Shown here: piece by piece, positions 1 to 8,278 of the stretch
How the letters are laid out: the number at the start of each line of letters is the position of its first letter
Position numbering within the stretch: position 1 is the first letter of the stretch
DNA from: Mycolicibacterium sp. P1-18
Lineage (GTDB): Bacteria; Actinomycetota; Actinomycetes; Mycobacteriales; Mycobacteriaceae
Assembly: GCF_008329535.1 (NCBI RefSeq)
Contig: NZ_NPKR01000008.1
Span: 248,001-312,000 of the forward strand
Reading direction: 5' to 3'
Length of the DNA: 64,000 bases
Position numbers and translations under genes: made by a program
Notes under the pieces: model-generated
The model's input: only the letters and a program-made list of their open reading frames with translations
Databases searched by the model: none
What the model was told of the DNA's origin: nothing

Positions 1-594
1 GCGAACCATGATCGGATCACCACGACTTGGCATCATCCGATGGTGGACGAGCATCTCGCGGAGATGCTCGACATTGCGCGATGGGGGCAGTGCGTCGAAC
101 GCGGCGTGACTGAGCTGCAGTTCGCGGGCGCCTACCTGAGCCAGCAGATTCGCGGTATCGGCATTGCGCATCCAGGTCAGGATGCTTTCGGGACGGGGTA
201 CGGCCGCTAGCTCGACGATCAGGCGTTTGATGCGCATGTCGGGCGGTGAGTGGGGCTTCAGTAGCTGCTCGAGTTGTTGGGTCACCAGGCATCGGGCGCA
301 GTTGCCGCCGCGGAGCCGCTCCGCTTCTCGGCCGCAGTTGTCGCAGGTCAGGCATGTGGTGATCCCAGCGCAGTCTCTGCAAATGTCGTGGCCAGCGGCT
401 GAGCGTCCTGGCAGGAGCCGGTCGGCGCCGCAGAATGAACAGCGTCCATAGTTTCTAACGGCTGCGGTGAAGCATGGCTGACAGATCCCGCCATCCGGCC
501 AGCGTGCCCGGATCTTCGGCACCATGTGGTGGCATCGGTCGCATTCGAGCGGGCCGGTACTGCGGGGCCGGCCTCGTTTGCGGGGACTAGTCAT
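1..594 (-). CDS. Cysteine-rich zinc-ribbon protein of a recombinase module (partial, runs off left edge)
   Basis: The minus-strand frame is open from an ATG at 594 to base 1, giving 198 visible residues with no stop; the C-terminus lies outside the window. It starts MTSPRKRGRPRS, a basic AT-hook-like stretch. Three paired cysteine knuckles follow: C18/C21 with C38/C41, C52/C55 with C72/C75, and C84/C87 with C99/C102, as in zinc ribbons. The start overlaps the 3' end of the upstream HTH gene by 8 nt, so the two are probably translationally coupled. Position behind a tyrosine recombinase suggests a DNA-binding partner or a second, larger recombinase whose catalytic part is cut off (inference, compare the multi-gene Tn554 arrangement). 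The reading frame is certain; the function is not. Confidence 0.7.
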   Translation of the reverse strand, partial: MTSPRKRGRPRSTGPLECDRCHHMVPKIRARWPDGGICQPCFTAAVRNYGRCSFCGADRLLPGRSAAGHDICRDCAGITTCLTCDNCGREAERLRGGNCARCLVTQQLEQLLKPHSPPDMRIKRLIVELAAVPRPESILTWMRNADTANLLAQVGARELQLSHAAFDALPPSRNVEHLREMLVHHRMMPSRGDPIMVR

Positions 595-925
595 CGTCTG
601 AAACGATCCTCGCTTTCACGGGCCGGTAGGCGTTGAGGAGGGGGACATCCTTGGCCGAATTCACTGCTTTATCGCGGGATTGGCGGGCGTCGGCGGCGGT
701 GTAGGTAATGAGGTCTCCGGCTTCGATTCCGAAGATGTCACACAGTGCGACAAGGACTTTGAATGCGATGCGGTCGGGTTCCTGTCCGACGATGCGGTAG
801 ATCTGAGATTCAGACAGGGTGATGCCTCGCTCGCGTAGCGGCCCGACGAGGTCTCGGCTGTTCTTCATGCCTGCCCGGGCCATGAATTCGCGGACTCGCC
901 AGTGGTATTGAATGTCGCGTTTCAT
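587..925 (-). CDS. Small XRE-like helix-turn-helix protein in recombinase module
   Basis: This 112-residue protein has a Cro/C1-type helix-turn-helix in its first 80 residues. The recognisable parts are the 'RERGITLSESQIYRIV' helix pair and the 'VLVALCDIFGIEAGDLI' helix typical of XRE domains. The C-terminal 35 residues are basic. Its ATG overlaps the recombinase stop by 4 nt (ATGA at 922-925) and its own stop overlaps the next gene, so all three look like one translationally coupled unit. It may regulate the module or act as an accessory factor like the small third protein of Tn554-type elements; that comparison is inference. Confidence 0.75.
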   Translation of the reverse strand: MKRDIQYHWRVREFMARAGMKNSRDLVGPLRERGITLSESQIYRIVGQEPDRIAFKVLVALCDIFGIEAGDLITYTAADARQSRDKAVNSAKDVPLLNAYRPVKARIVSDDD

Positions 926-2043
926 GACGACTCCTTGGTGGTCGGATCGGCTAGACCGGCGTTGCTGCGGGCCACGGTTGCGTTGAGGACTCGCTCAAGC
1001 TCGCGGGCCCGGTAGTCGGGGGATGCGAGCGTGTAGATCGATGTGGTGGAGGCATGCTCGTGGCCTAACTGGAGCTGGACGAAGCTGACGTCGTATCCAT
1101 GCTCGATCTGCAGGTGGGTGGCGTATGAGCGGCGGAACGAGTGAAGGTCCAGGCCCGGAGGGAAGCCGAGTTCATCGACGAGACTGCGCATTCGTTGCCA
1201 GAGATTGCGGTTGGGCATGAGTCCGCCTTTCTCCGTGGGGAACAGGTCGTTGACGGGTTCCCCATAGCGGGGGAGGCCGCGCTCCACCCAGTCGGCGACA
1301 GCTTCAGCCGCCCAGTCGAAGACTGTGAGCACCGTGTGCTGTTTCGCCGCGCTTCCTCGGGTTCCCTTGCCGTGGCGTATGCGCACCAGGCCCCAATCAC
1401 CGAAATACGGCGCGCGAATGTTGCGGGAGAAGTCAACGCACTGCAGGTGCCGTACTTCGTTGCGCCGCAACCCCCAGCCATAAAGGGACTTGAAAGCGAC
1501 CGCGTCACGCCATGCCGCCAGCGCGCCTTTGCGACCAGCATTGAGGATCCGTTCTGGTTCGAGATCGGCCAGGTCGAAGAACTGTTGTAGTTCGACGAGG
1601 GTGAATGGCCGCTTGAGCGGTCGAGCGTCGTTGGCCTGCACATGCTTGGCTCTGTTGAATTCGGTTATAACTTGGCCGAATACGGTGCCGAACAGACGCC
1701 CACAATGCTCGTTCCAGTCGTACGCCGGATCGGTGGCGTAGTCGAGAAAGAGCTTCACGTCGGTCTGGTAGGCCCGCACTGTGGTGTGGGCGAGGTTGCG
1801 AACTCCCCGAAGGTGGGAGAAGAAGTCATCTGCATCGGCGGCAGTCCATTGCCAGGGGTACGAGCCGACGAAATCGGCCATCCGGTGGACCGACGCGATC
1901 CGCCGGCGAACGGTCTCCGACGAGAAGTTCTGGGCCAGATGTGCCCGGCGCCATCCGGTGAGCACGTCGTTGAGGAACGCATCCGGATCAGGTCCGGCGA
2001 CCCCGGCAGGCAGATAGACCAACCGTCCCATCGAACCGTCCAA
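922..2043 (-). CDS. Tyrosine recombinase/integrase
   Basis: This is a phage-integrase-family tyrosine recombinase. The N-terminal SAM-like core-binding domain is followed by a catalytic domain with the first Arg in 'GWGLRRNEVRHLQ', the HxxR box in 'LDLHSFRRSYATH', and the LGH plus nucleophile Tyr in 'LGHEHASTTSIYTL'. All catalytic positions are present, so it should be active in strand exchange. The frame is open up to 2214, but a perfect AGGAGG (2050-2055) lies 6 nt before a TTG at 2043, which I take as the start (373 aa); an ATG at 2031 is the alternative. It is the first gene of a three-gene overlapping unit. Confidence 0.88.
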   Translation of the reverse strand: MDGSMGRLVYLPAGVAGPDPDAFLNDVLTGWRRAHLAQNFSSETVRRRIASVHRMADFVGSYPWQWTAADADDFFSHLRGVRNLAHTTVRAYQTDVKLFLDYATDPAYDWNEHCGRLFGTVFGQVITEFNRAKHVQANDARPLKRPFTLVELQQFFDLADLEPERILNAGRKGALAAWRDAVAFKSLYGWGLRRNEVRHLQCVDFSRNIRAPYFGDWGLVRIRHGKGTRGSAAKQHTVLTVFDWAAEAVADWVERGLPRYGEPVNDLFPTEKGGLMPNRNLWQRMRSLVDELGFPPGLDLHSFRRSYATHLQIEHGYDVSFVQLQLGHEHASTTSIYTLASPDYRARELERVLNATVARSNAGLADPTTKESS

Positions 2044-2251
2044 CGGGCACCTCCTTTGACTGCAGATTCTGCATTCTGGATGCACATTCTGCAACTTAAG
2101 ATGGTAAAGACGCAGATCAAGCCCGGTGCTGGGCAGGACCCAGGCGAGCCGTGCAAAACGATGCGCTGTCGGCCTCCGGTCTGGGGCCGACGGGCCAATC
2201 GCATTGCAAGACAACTTCGTTCGGGTGACAGGTGGGGATTATCAGGTTTGG

Positions 2252-2301
2252 TGGTATTCGCGCGCCACGCGAATAACCAACTTACGACCTGACATAATGT
2301 C
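2252..2301. repeat. Inverted repeat and palindrome upstream of the recombinase
   Basis: Arms TGGTATTCGCG (2252-2262) and CGCGAATAACCA (2268-2279) pair around a 5-nt spacer with one extra base in the right arm. A perfect 11-bp palindrome GACATAATGTC follows at 2291-2301. This layout suits a tyrosine-recombinase core site or an operator for the module's HTH protein. Which it is cannot be told from one end. Confidence 0.45.
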
Positions 2302-2554
2302 GCTTATCGGCACAAATCCATACCTGGTCACTCCGGCCACCGTGCCGTCTCGCGTCCGCGTGCCATCTACTTGCACCACCGTACGACCAGGTTGGCCCAG
2401 CGCCCGATGACATCGCCGCTCCGGCTCCTCGCTCCAGGTCGAGGCCCGCCCGAATGGATCGGCAGTCGGCGACATCCGACGCCGACCATGTTCGTAGGAC
2501 CTCTCTCAAGTCGATGCACGGCAACCGGCCCATCTCCCTCTGCCACCCGTGAAA

Positions 2555-2569
2555 ACGTCACTGTGACGT
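2555..2569. promoter_or_regulatory. Palindromic operator candidate, copy 1
   Basis: ACGTCAC-T-GTGACGT is a perfect 7+1+7 inverted repeat. The same core recurs at 2773-2785. The size and symmetry suit a TetR- or GntR-type dimer. No cognate regulator is encoded next to it. Confidence 0.45.
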
Positions 2570-2772
2570 ATTGACCTGCGCCGCATGGTTATTCGGCGTG
2601 GCTTGGCGACGTTCGAGAAACCGACACCGTGGCGCTGGCCTGAGTGCAGTGTCGGCCGCCTCCGCGCCCCCGCCAGCATGGCCGGCGAACTCCTCGTGCG
2701 GGACTGGACGGCCCAGGGCTATCTGACGGCGCCGGGCAATCCCCTGCTGGAATCACGCGCATCCGATCAATT

Positions 2773-2785
2773 CGTCACAGTGACG
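2773..2785. promoter_or_regulatory. Palindromic operator candidate, copy 2
   Basis: CGTCAC-A-GTGACG is a perfect 6+1+6 inverted repeat about 115 bp upstream of the large regulator gene. It matches the copy at 2556-2568 except for the central base, so the pair probably binds the same protein. Confidence 0.45.
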
Positions 2786-2900
2786 TTATGCCAGATCGTC
2801 CCCGGCCGGTTCGGCCCGCGATGCTCGGAACGCTTACTGCTGCACGTTTGCTGAACGTTGCGGGCGTCCGCTGCCCGCCAGCCAGGCTCACCCTATTCTG

Positions 2901-5900
2901 ATGGCAATGGATGTCGATGAGTTGGTCGCGGTTCGTCTGATCGGCGAGGTACGGATCGTGCACCGCGGGTACGTCGTCCACCCGCGGGTGGTCGGTGGCG
3001 GGCGCTGCGTCGACGTCCTCGGATACTTAGCCGTGAACCGGAATCGCGAGATCCCGCTCGACGAACTCGCCGGGGTCCTGTGGCCGAAGGACCGCCCGCA
3101 GTCCTGGTACGCCGCGTTGCGTGGTGTCCTCTCGCGGGTGCGGGAAACCATGGAGTCGGCGTCCATGCCGGCAAACAGCGTGCGGTCGCGTGGCGGCTAC
3201 GTCCGGCTGTCGCTGCCCGACGGACTGCTCACCGACGTCGAACTGGTCCGGCGTTGCTGCTCGACGCCGGACGGTGACCCGCACGCTGCGGTCGCCGAGG
3301 CGCGGAGCGCTCTCGCCCTCACCGCCGAACCGGCGCTGGTGGGCGCCTCCGGCGCGTGGGCGGACAAGGTGCGTACCGAGGTGGAACAGCTACGCCGACG
3401 AGCCCTGGAGATCGACGCGACCGGATCACTGGCCCTCGGCGAACCCGGTCGCGCCATCGCGTCCGCAGAGGGCCTGCTGGCGCTCGACCCGCTGCACGAA
3501 AGCGCCTACCGGACGGTGATGAGCGGGTATCTGTCCCTCGGTGAGCGTGGGCAGGCACTGCAGGTCGCCGCCCGGTGCCGCCGCATCCTCGACGACGAGA
3601 TCGGAGTCGCACCGTCCGCGGAAACCGAAGCCCTCTACCTGGAAATCCTTCGCGCCGACGAGCCCGGGCCGGCGGCGCCGCGGCCGACCACCGACGGGGA
3701 CGGCGACTTCGTCGGCCGTGGACCCGAGTTGCTGGCCATCACCGACGCCATCAGGGGCGCCGACCGGGGACGCGGACAGTTCGTCGTCCTCACCGGTGAG
3801 GCCGGAAGCGGCAAGACCACGATCGCCCTCGAGATCGTGAAACGAGCCCGCGCGGCCGGGGCTCGTGTCCTGTTCGGGCGGTGCAGTGACGAAGCCGTCG
3901 TGCCCTTCGAGCCGTTCGTCGAGGCCGTCAGTCGCGAACTGGACGCGCTCGGCGTACAGGAAACCCGAGAGTGGTTGCGGCACAACGGTGCCGACATCCT
4001 CCGCCTCGTCCCCCACGTCGCCCGACGCTTGGGAGAGGCGGCGCCGGCCAGACTCGAGGTCGACGAGCGCGCCGTCGTCATGACCGCGGTTCTCGACTGG
4101 CTGACCGCGACGATCAGGTCGGGGCCGACGCTCTTGATCATCGACGACCTGCACTGGTCGTCGGCAGCCACCCTGGCGGTCCTGCGATATCTGATCCACG
4201 CCTCCGAGCAGAGTCGACTGTGCGTGGTCGCCACTGTCCGCGACGAGTACGCCGACGACCCCGACCTCCGCGCGACACTGTCCGCGCCGACGCGGGCCAG
4301 CGGAGTGCACCGGATCCACCTCGGCGGTCTGAACGTCGCTGAGGTCGGCGCATTGGTCGACGCAGCCGACACCTCGCTCGACCCGGCCACGCTTCACGAA
4401 CGCACCCACGGTCTGCCGTTGTTCGTCGTCTCCCTGATCAACTCGAACCAGTCCGGTTCCCTCGAGGAGTTCCCGGCGTCGGTCGCCGAGTCGGTCGCCC
4501 AGCGCGAACGTCTCCTGCCGCCCGCTGCCCTCGCCCTGATGCAGCTGTGCGCGGTGGTGGGCATGACCGCGCCCCGGCTCGTCTTGCGCACCGTCGCAGA
4601 CGATCTCGACGACGTCGCGTTTGCCGACGCGCTCGACGTGCTGGTGCGCAACCGGTTGGTGACGGAGACGTCGTCGAGCGACGAGATCCGGCTGCGTCAC
4701 CCCTTGGTGCAGGAGGCGGTCTACGCGGGCATCAGCGGCCGGCGCCGCGCGCAGATCCATACCCGTGTGGCCCTGGCGATAGAACGTCTCGGTGGCGCCT
4801 CGGCGGCCGAGGACTACTCGCGGCTCGCCTATCACTTCAGTCGGGGTCTGGACTCCGAACGCCCACGTGCAGCGGAGTTCTCGCAAAGGGCCGGCGACAG
4901 CGCGATGTCGATCGGCGCCTACGAGGACGCCGTGGTGTTCTACGGCAGCGCGATCGATCAGTTGCTGCCGCACGGCGACTCGTCGGCGCGGTGCCGTCTG
5001 CTCGTCGAATCGGGTCGCGCACGACGCAAGGCACGCGACCCGGCTTTTCGCGCCACCCTGTTCGAGGCGGTCTCGATGGCCAAACGCCTGGGTGATCACG
5101 CACTGCAGGTGACCGCGACACTCGCCAATGACCAGCCCGGCACCCTCTATGCCCACATCCACTACGACGACGAGCGGGTCGAGACCCTCTACGACGCGCT
5201 GCACGTCCTGGAATCCGATGGATGCGGTGAAGGGCCAGCAGCCGCGTTGTTGTTGGCGCAGTTGGCCATCGAGCTCGTCTGGGTGGCTGACTTCGCCAGG
5301 CTGCACGACCTGCTCACCCGATCGATCGGGGCTGCCCGCGTGTGCGGTGACCGCGATGCACTCGTCGCCGCCCTGTCCTCGGTTCTGGTGGTGTTGCGGG
5401 TGCCGTCGTTCACCGAGTTGCGCAAAGCTGCGTACGCCGAACTGATGGGACTGCTGGGCGAGTCGCCGTCGCGACGCGTCGACTCCCTGATGTCGGTGTG
5501 GATTGCCCGTCATCAGATCGAGTACGGACATCTGGGCGCCGCTGCGCTGACCCGGTCCACCCTGACGTTGGCGCGGGTGTCGCGCGATCCCGAGTTGGCC
5601 TGGCTGGTGGCCAACATCGACTTCGCGATCGATCTGGCTGCCGGCCGTCTCGAGCAGTGCGACGCGAACTTCCACCAGCTGTTGGACATTCCCGCCTCAC
5701 CCGCAGTGACCTACTCCTACGGGCGGTTGATGGGTCAACTGTTCGCGCTGCGGGCCTTGCGCGGTGACATGAGCGAGGTCGTGGCCGCGGCGGACGGCAT
5801 CACCGAACGCTTCGACGTCGCCATCTACCGCCCCATCCTGGCGACCGCGCACGCCGACGTCGGAGACGTCGGCGCCGCCGTCGAGCTGATCGGCTGGTAC

Positions 5901-6341
5901 GACCACCGACGAATCGGCGAAATTCCGGTCAACAACCTGTGGTTGGGCACGATGGCCGCGATCGGCCGGGTGGCCGCGCAGGTGGGCAACACCGAGGTGT
6001 GCGCCATGATCTACGACCGCCTTGCCGACCATGCCGGTGAGAACACGATCTCGTGGGCGTCGGTCTACGGCGCCGTCGATCATCACCTGGCCGAGCTGGC
6101 GATCGCCCTGGGCCGCTTCGACGTGGCCGTCACACGTCTCGACGACGCCTTCGCCGAGCACGAGCGACGGGGCTTCGTGGGCTGGTTCGCCGAAACCGCT
6201 TATCTCGCCGCTCTTCTGGAGAGCAGACGGGACGGGCGCCCGTCGGACGCGACCCTCGTCCGCGCCCGACGTCTCGCCGACGATGCCGGCGCAACGGCCG
6301 TGCGCCGACGCGTCGACGCGATCGCCACGACGCCCGCCTGA
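2901..6341 (+). CDS. BTAD/AAA-ATPase/TPR giant transcriptional regulator (SARP-like)
   Basis: This 1146-residue protein has an N-terminal winged-helix segment (about 10-95), a bacterial transcriptional activation (BTAD) helical domain (about 100-250), an AAA/STAND-type ATPase (about 270-500) and a long TPR-like helical C-terminus. Walker A is GEAGSGKTT at 299-307 and Walker B is LLIIDDLHW near 411-419. There is no C-terminal LuxR HTH, so DNA binding must come from the N-terminus as in SARP regulators. Such proteins act as ATP-gated activators, often of secondary metabolism. It stands alone, convergent with the next gene, so its target is unclear. A second ATG two codons in is an equally good start. 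Confidence 0.85.
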   Translation: MAMDVDELVAVRLIGEVRIVHRGYVVHPRVVGGGRCVDVLGYLAVNRNREIPLDELAGVLWPKDRPQSWYAALRGVLSRVRETMESASMPANSVRSRGGYVRLSLPDGLLTDVELVRRCCSTPDGDPHAAVAEARSALALTAEPALVGASGAWADKVRTEVEQLRRRALEIDATGSLALGEPGRAIASAEGLLALDPLHESAYRTVMSGYLSLGERGQALQVAARCRRILDDEIGVAPSAETEALYLEILRADEPGPAAPRPTTDGDGDFVGRGPELLAITDAIRGADRGRGQFVVLTGEAGSGKTTIALEIVKRARAAGARVLFGRCSDEAVVPFEPFVEAVSRELDALGVQETREWLRHNGADILRLVPHVARRLGEAAPARLEVDERAVVMTAVLDWLTATIRSGPTLLIIDDLHWSSAATLAVLRYLIHASEQSRLCVVATVRDEYADDPDLRATLSAPTRASGVHRIHLGGLNVAEVGALVDAADTSLDPATLHERTHGLPLFVVSLINSNQSGSLEEFPASVAESVAQRERLLPPAALALMQLCAVVGMTAPRLVLRTVADDLDDVAFADALDVLVRNRLVTETSSSDEIRLRHPLVQEAVYAGISGRRRAQIHTRVALAIERLGGASAAEDYSRLAYHFSRGLDSERPRAAEFSQRAGDSAMSIGAYEDAVVFYGSAIDQLLPHGDSSARCRLLVESGRARRKARDPAFRATLFEAVSMAKRLGDHALQVTATLANDQPGTLYAHIHYDDERVETLYDALHVLESDGCGEGPAAALLLAQLAIELVWVADFARLHDLLTRSIGAARVCGDRDALVAALSSVLVVLRVPSFTELRKAAYAELMGLLGESPSRRVDSLMSVWIARHQIEYGHLGAAALTRSTLTLARVSRDPELAWLVANIDFAIDLAAGRLEQCDANFHQLLDIPASPAVTYSYGRLMGQLFALRALRGDMSEVVAAADGITERFDVAIYRPILATAHADVGDVGAAVELIGWYDHRRIGEIPVNNLWLGTMAAIGRVAAQVGNTEVCAMIYDRLADHAGENTISWASVYGAVDHHLAELAIALGRFDVAVTRLDDAFAEHERRGFVGWFAETAYLAALLESRRDGRPSDATLVRARRLADDAGATAVRRRVDAIATTPA

Positions 6342-6391
6342 TCCGGGCTGACGCGACCACGCCCTCGGGCCGCCAAGGTCGGTGCCGGGTG

Positions 6392-6835
6392 CTACAGGAT
6401 GTTGTCGGTGAACGGCGGCAGCCAACCGGGTTCGTCGGGCAGCACGGTGGTGGGGGCCACCGGGTAGGACTCCTGATTCGAGATGGACTCGGGAGTCCAG
6501 TGCCCGTCGCAGCTGCCGATGTGGTTGTCCGGCAAGCCGTCGCCGGCATCGGAGTACGAGCTTTCGAGGCACGGCTTCGAGCTGTAGAACGCCGGAGTCC
6601 AGATGGTGCGGGTGCGTTGCCAGGTGCCGTCCGGCTGCTGGGGGCCGTCGCAGACCTTGCGACGATCCATGCCGAAGGCTCCCCAGTGGATGGTCTCGCA
6701 TCCCATTTCGGGGCCGGGTGTGAGGCCCGGGTCGGCGTGGCCGACGGCGGGGGCGCCGAGCGCGATCAGTGCGGCGGCTGCGGCCAAGACCGCTGCGTGT
6801 GCGACGCGGCGCGTCCGGTGGAACGTGATGTTCAT
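6392..6835 (-). CDS. Secreted CDGP-motif protein
   Basis: This 147-residue protein has a Sec signal peptide (basic MNITFHRTRR, then an Ala-rich core, likely cut after GHA34). The mature part is Pro/Trp/Cys-rich with 'KVCDGPQQPDGTWQR', matching small mycobacterial exported proteins with a CDGP motif. Cysteines in the mature part (…MGCETI…, …KVCDG…, …KPCLES…, …GSCDGH…) could form two disulfides. The family has no firm function known to me. It is monocistronic, convergent with the BTAD regulator. Confidence 0.7.
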   Translation of the reverse strand: MNITFHRTRRVAHAAVLAAAAALIALGAPAVGHADPGLTPGPEMGCETIHWGAFGMDRRKVCDGPQQPDGTWQRTRTIWTPAFYSSKPCLESSYSDAGDGLPDNHIGSCDGHWTPESISNQESYPVAPTTVLPDEPGWLPPFTDNIL

Positions 6836-6868
6836 CGAAGGGTTCCTAGTCGTCGGTGGTTTCGGGCC

Positions 6869-8278
6869 TCAGCCGTTGCCGGAGAGTGCGTTGAGCTTCT
6901 GCCCTCGGACGTAGACCTCGGCGATGGAGGATTCGCGGAGTCCCATCAGCAGGGCGAACAGGGTTTGGTCGCGGGCCAGGTCGGGGTCCCCGGAACGGTA
7001 GGCGTTGTCCAGCAACCCCTTCAGTGCGTCGGCGGGTTCGATCACGAGGAAGTCGGCTTCCTTGCCGGTGTCGAAGTTGCCGAACCGGTTCTCCATGTCC
7101 AGCGCGCGGGCACCGGCCAAGGTGCCCATGAACAACATCTCGGCGGGGTGCATCGACACCCCGTCCTCCCCCGGTTCGGTGATGTGTTGCTTGAATGCGT
7201 CGCCGAGGACCCGCGGGATCAGCCACTCGTCACCGCCGCCGAAGTCGGTGCCCGAGGAGATGTTGACTCCCGAGGCCACGGTGCGCTTCCACGGCATGGT
7301 TCCCGAGCCGAGGAACAGCTGCGAGACCGGGCAGTGCGAGATCGAGGTGCCGGTCTCGGCCATCCGTGCCAGTTCGACGTCCTGGCAGTGCACGCAGTGC
7401 GCCAGAATGGTCCGCTTGCCCAGCAGGCTCTTGCCGCCCACCCGTGAGCCGGGGAGGAACTTTCCGTCGTAGGTGTCGAGGTAGGAGTCGACCTGATACA
7501 CCTGCTTGGTGGTGTCGACCTCGCCGGTGCCGGGGCGGTTGTTCTCGTTGAGGTGGCTGTGGACGTAGACCCCGCGATCCTTGACCTCGTCGTACAGCTC
7601 GCCGAGGTTTGCGAGGGTTTCGGTGGTCACCGACAACGCGAAGCGCGGGACGATCGCAACGTGCAGGAGCGCGGTGTCGACGTCGCCGGTGTCCGCGGCG
7701 TGCCACTTGTCGATCTCGGCGCGAGTGAGGCGGATCGCGTCCTCTTCGGAGGTGATCAGGGGCTGGGCGGTGTCACCGCCGACGGTTTGGATGCCGCGAC
7801 CGCTGACCACCCGCAACCCGGCTTCGCGGGTGCGCTCGAACAGCGCGTCCTGGGCGTGCGGGAACGCCGAGCCGAACACCATGGCCGCGGTGGTGCCGAC
7901 GGCGATGCGGCGGTTGCAGAACTCGACGGCGGCCGCCGCGGCGAAGTCGGGGTCTTCGAACTTGCTCTCCGACGGGAAGATGCAGAGGTTGAGCCATTCC
8001 AGCAGCTGCCCGCCGCCGTAGGAGTCTCCGGCGTAGGTCTGGGGAAAGTGGATGTGGGTGTCGACGAAGCCGGGCAGCAGGAACCCGCCGCGGTGGTCGT
8101 TCACGGGTGCGGAGCCGTATTCGCCTGGCAGTGCGTCACGTTCGCCGCAGTAGACGATGGTGCCGTCGTCGGCGACGACCAGGGCACCGTCGGGAATGGA
8201 CACCAGCGCCTGCGCGGCCGCGGTCACCAACGGATTGCCCGCGATGTGGAAGACGTGCCCCAGATGGACCTGCGTCAT
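6869..8278 (-). CDS. guaD: Guanine deaminase
   Basis: Amidohydrolase-superfamily enzyme converting guanine to xanthine and ammonia. The 469-residue length suits the family. Metal and catalytic motifs are visible: 'FVDTHIHFPQ' (H75, H77), 'VHSHLNEN', 'HCVHC' and 'SSGTDFGGG' with the late Asp. The frame is open far upstream, but the ATG at 8278 starts 'MTQVHLGHVFH', has a GGGAG-like ribosome site, and overlaps the transporter stop by 4 nt (ATGA). It is the last gene of a three-gene operon, pointing to purine uptake and salvage or use of guanine as a nitrogen source. Confidence 0.93.
   Translation of the reverse strand: MTQVHLGHVFHIAGNPLVTAAAQALVSIPDGALVVADDGTIVYCGERDALPGEYGSAPVNDHRGGFLLPGFVDTHIHFPQTYAGDSYGGGQLLEWLNLCIFPSESKFEDPDFAAAAAVEFCNRRIAVGTTAAMVFGSAFPHAQDALFERTREAGLRVVSGRGIQTVGGDTAQPLITSEEDAIRLTRAEIDKWHAADTGDVDTALLHVAIVPRFALSVTTETLANLGELYDEVKDRGVYVHSHLNENNRPGTGEVDTTKQVYQVDSYLDTYDGKFLPGSRVGGKSLLGKRTILAHCVHCQDVELARMAETGTSISHCPVSQLFLGSGTMPWKRTVASGVNISSGTDFGGGDEWLIPRVLGDAFKQHITEPGEDGVSMHPAEMLFMGTLAGARALDMENRFGNFDTGKEADFLVIEPADALKGLLDNAYRSGDPDLARDQTLFALLMGLRESSIAEVYVRGQKLNALSGNG

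Larger units (their letters stand above)
1..2301 (-). mobile_element. Recombinase-HTH-zinc-ribbon mobile module (one end)
   Basis: Three minus-strand genes with 4-8 nt overlaps (tyrosine recombinase, XRE-like protein, cysteine-rich protein) sit at the window edge, preceded by an inverted repeat and a short palindrome. Several stretches, such as 2060-2320, are richer in A+T than the neighbouring chromosomal genes. This fits the terminal part of an integrated element. The true boundaries cannot be fixed because the distal end is outside the window; 2301 is only the outermost symmetric sequence seen. Confidence 0.5.
2044..2900. other. Long intergenic stretch without a credible gene
   Basis: No open frame here shows mycobacterial coding character or a recognisable domain. 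It holds the recombinase ribosome-binding site (2050-2055), the inverted repeats at 2252-2301, and two copies of a CGTCACnGTGACG palindrome at 2556-2568 and 2773-2785. It may contain the chromosome/element junction and decayed sequence. Confidence 0.6.

Noticed and set aside
2585-2854. Plus-strand frame in the gap before the BTAD regulator
   Set aside because: There is no ribosome site, no recognised motif, and a second palindrome lies inside it.
3426-5675. Long minus-strand open frame (749 codons) opposite the BTAD regulator
   Set aside because: It has no domain and unnatural composition; it mirrors the codon bias of the real plus-strand gene.
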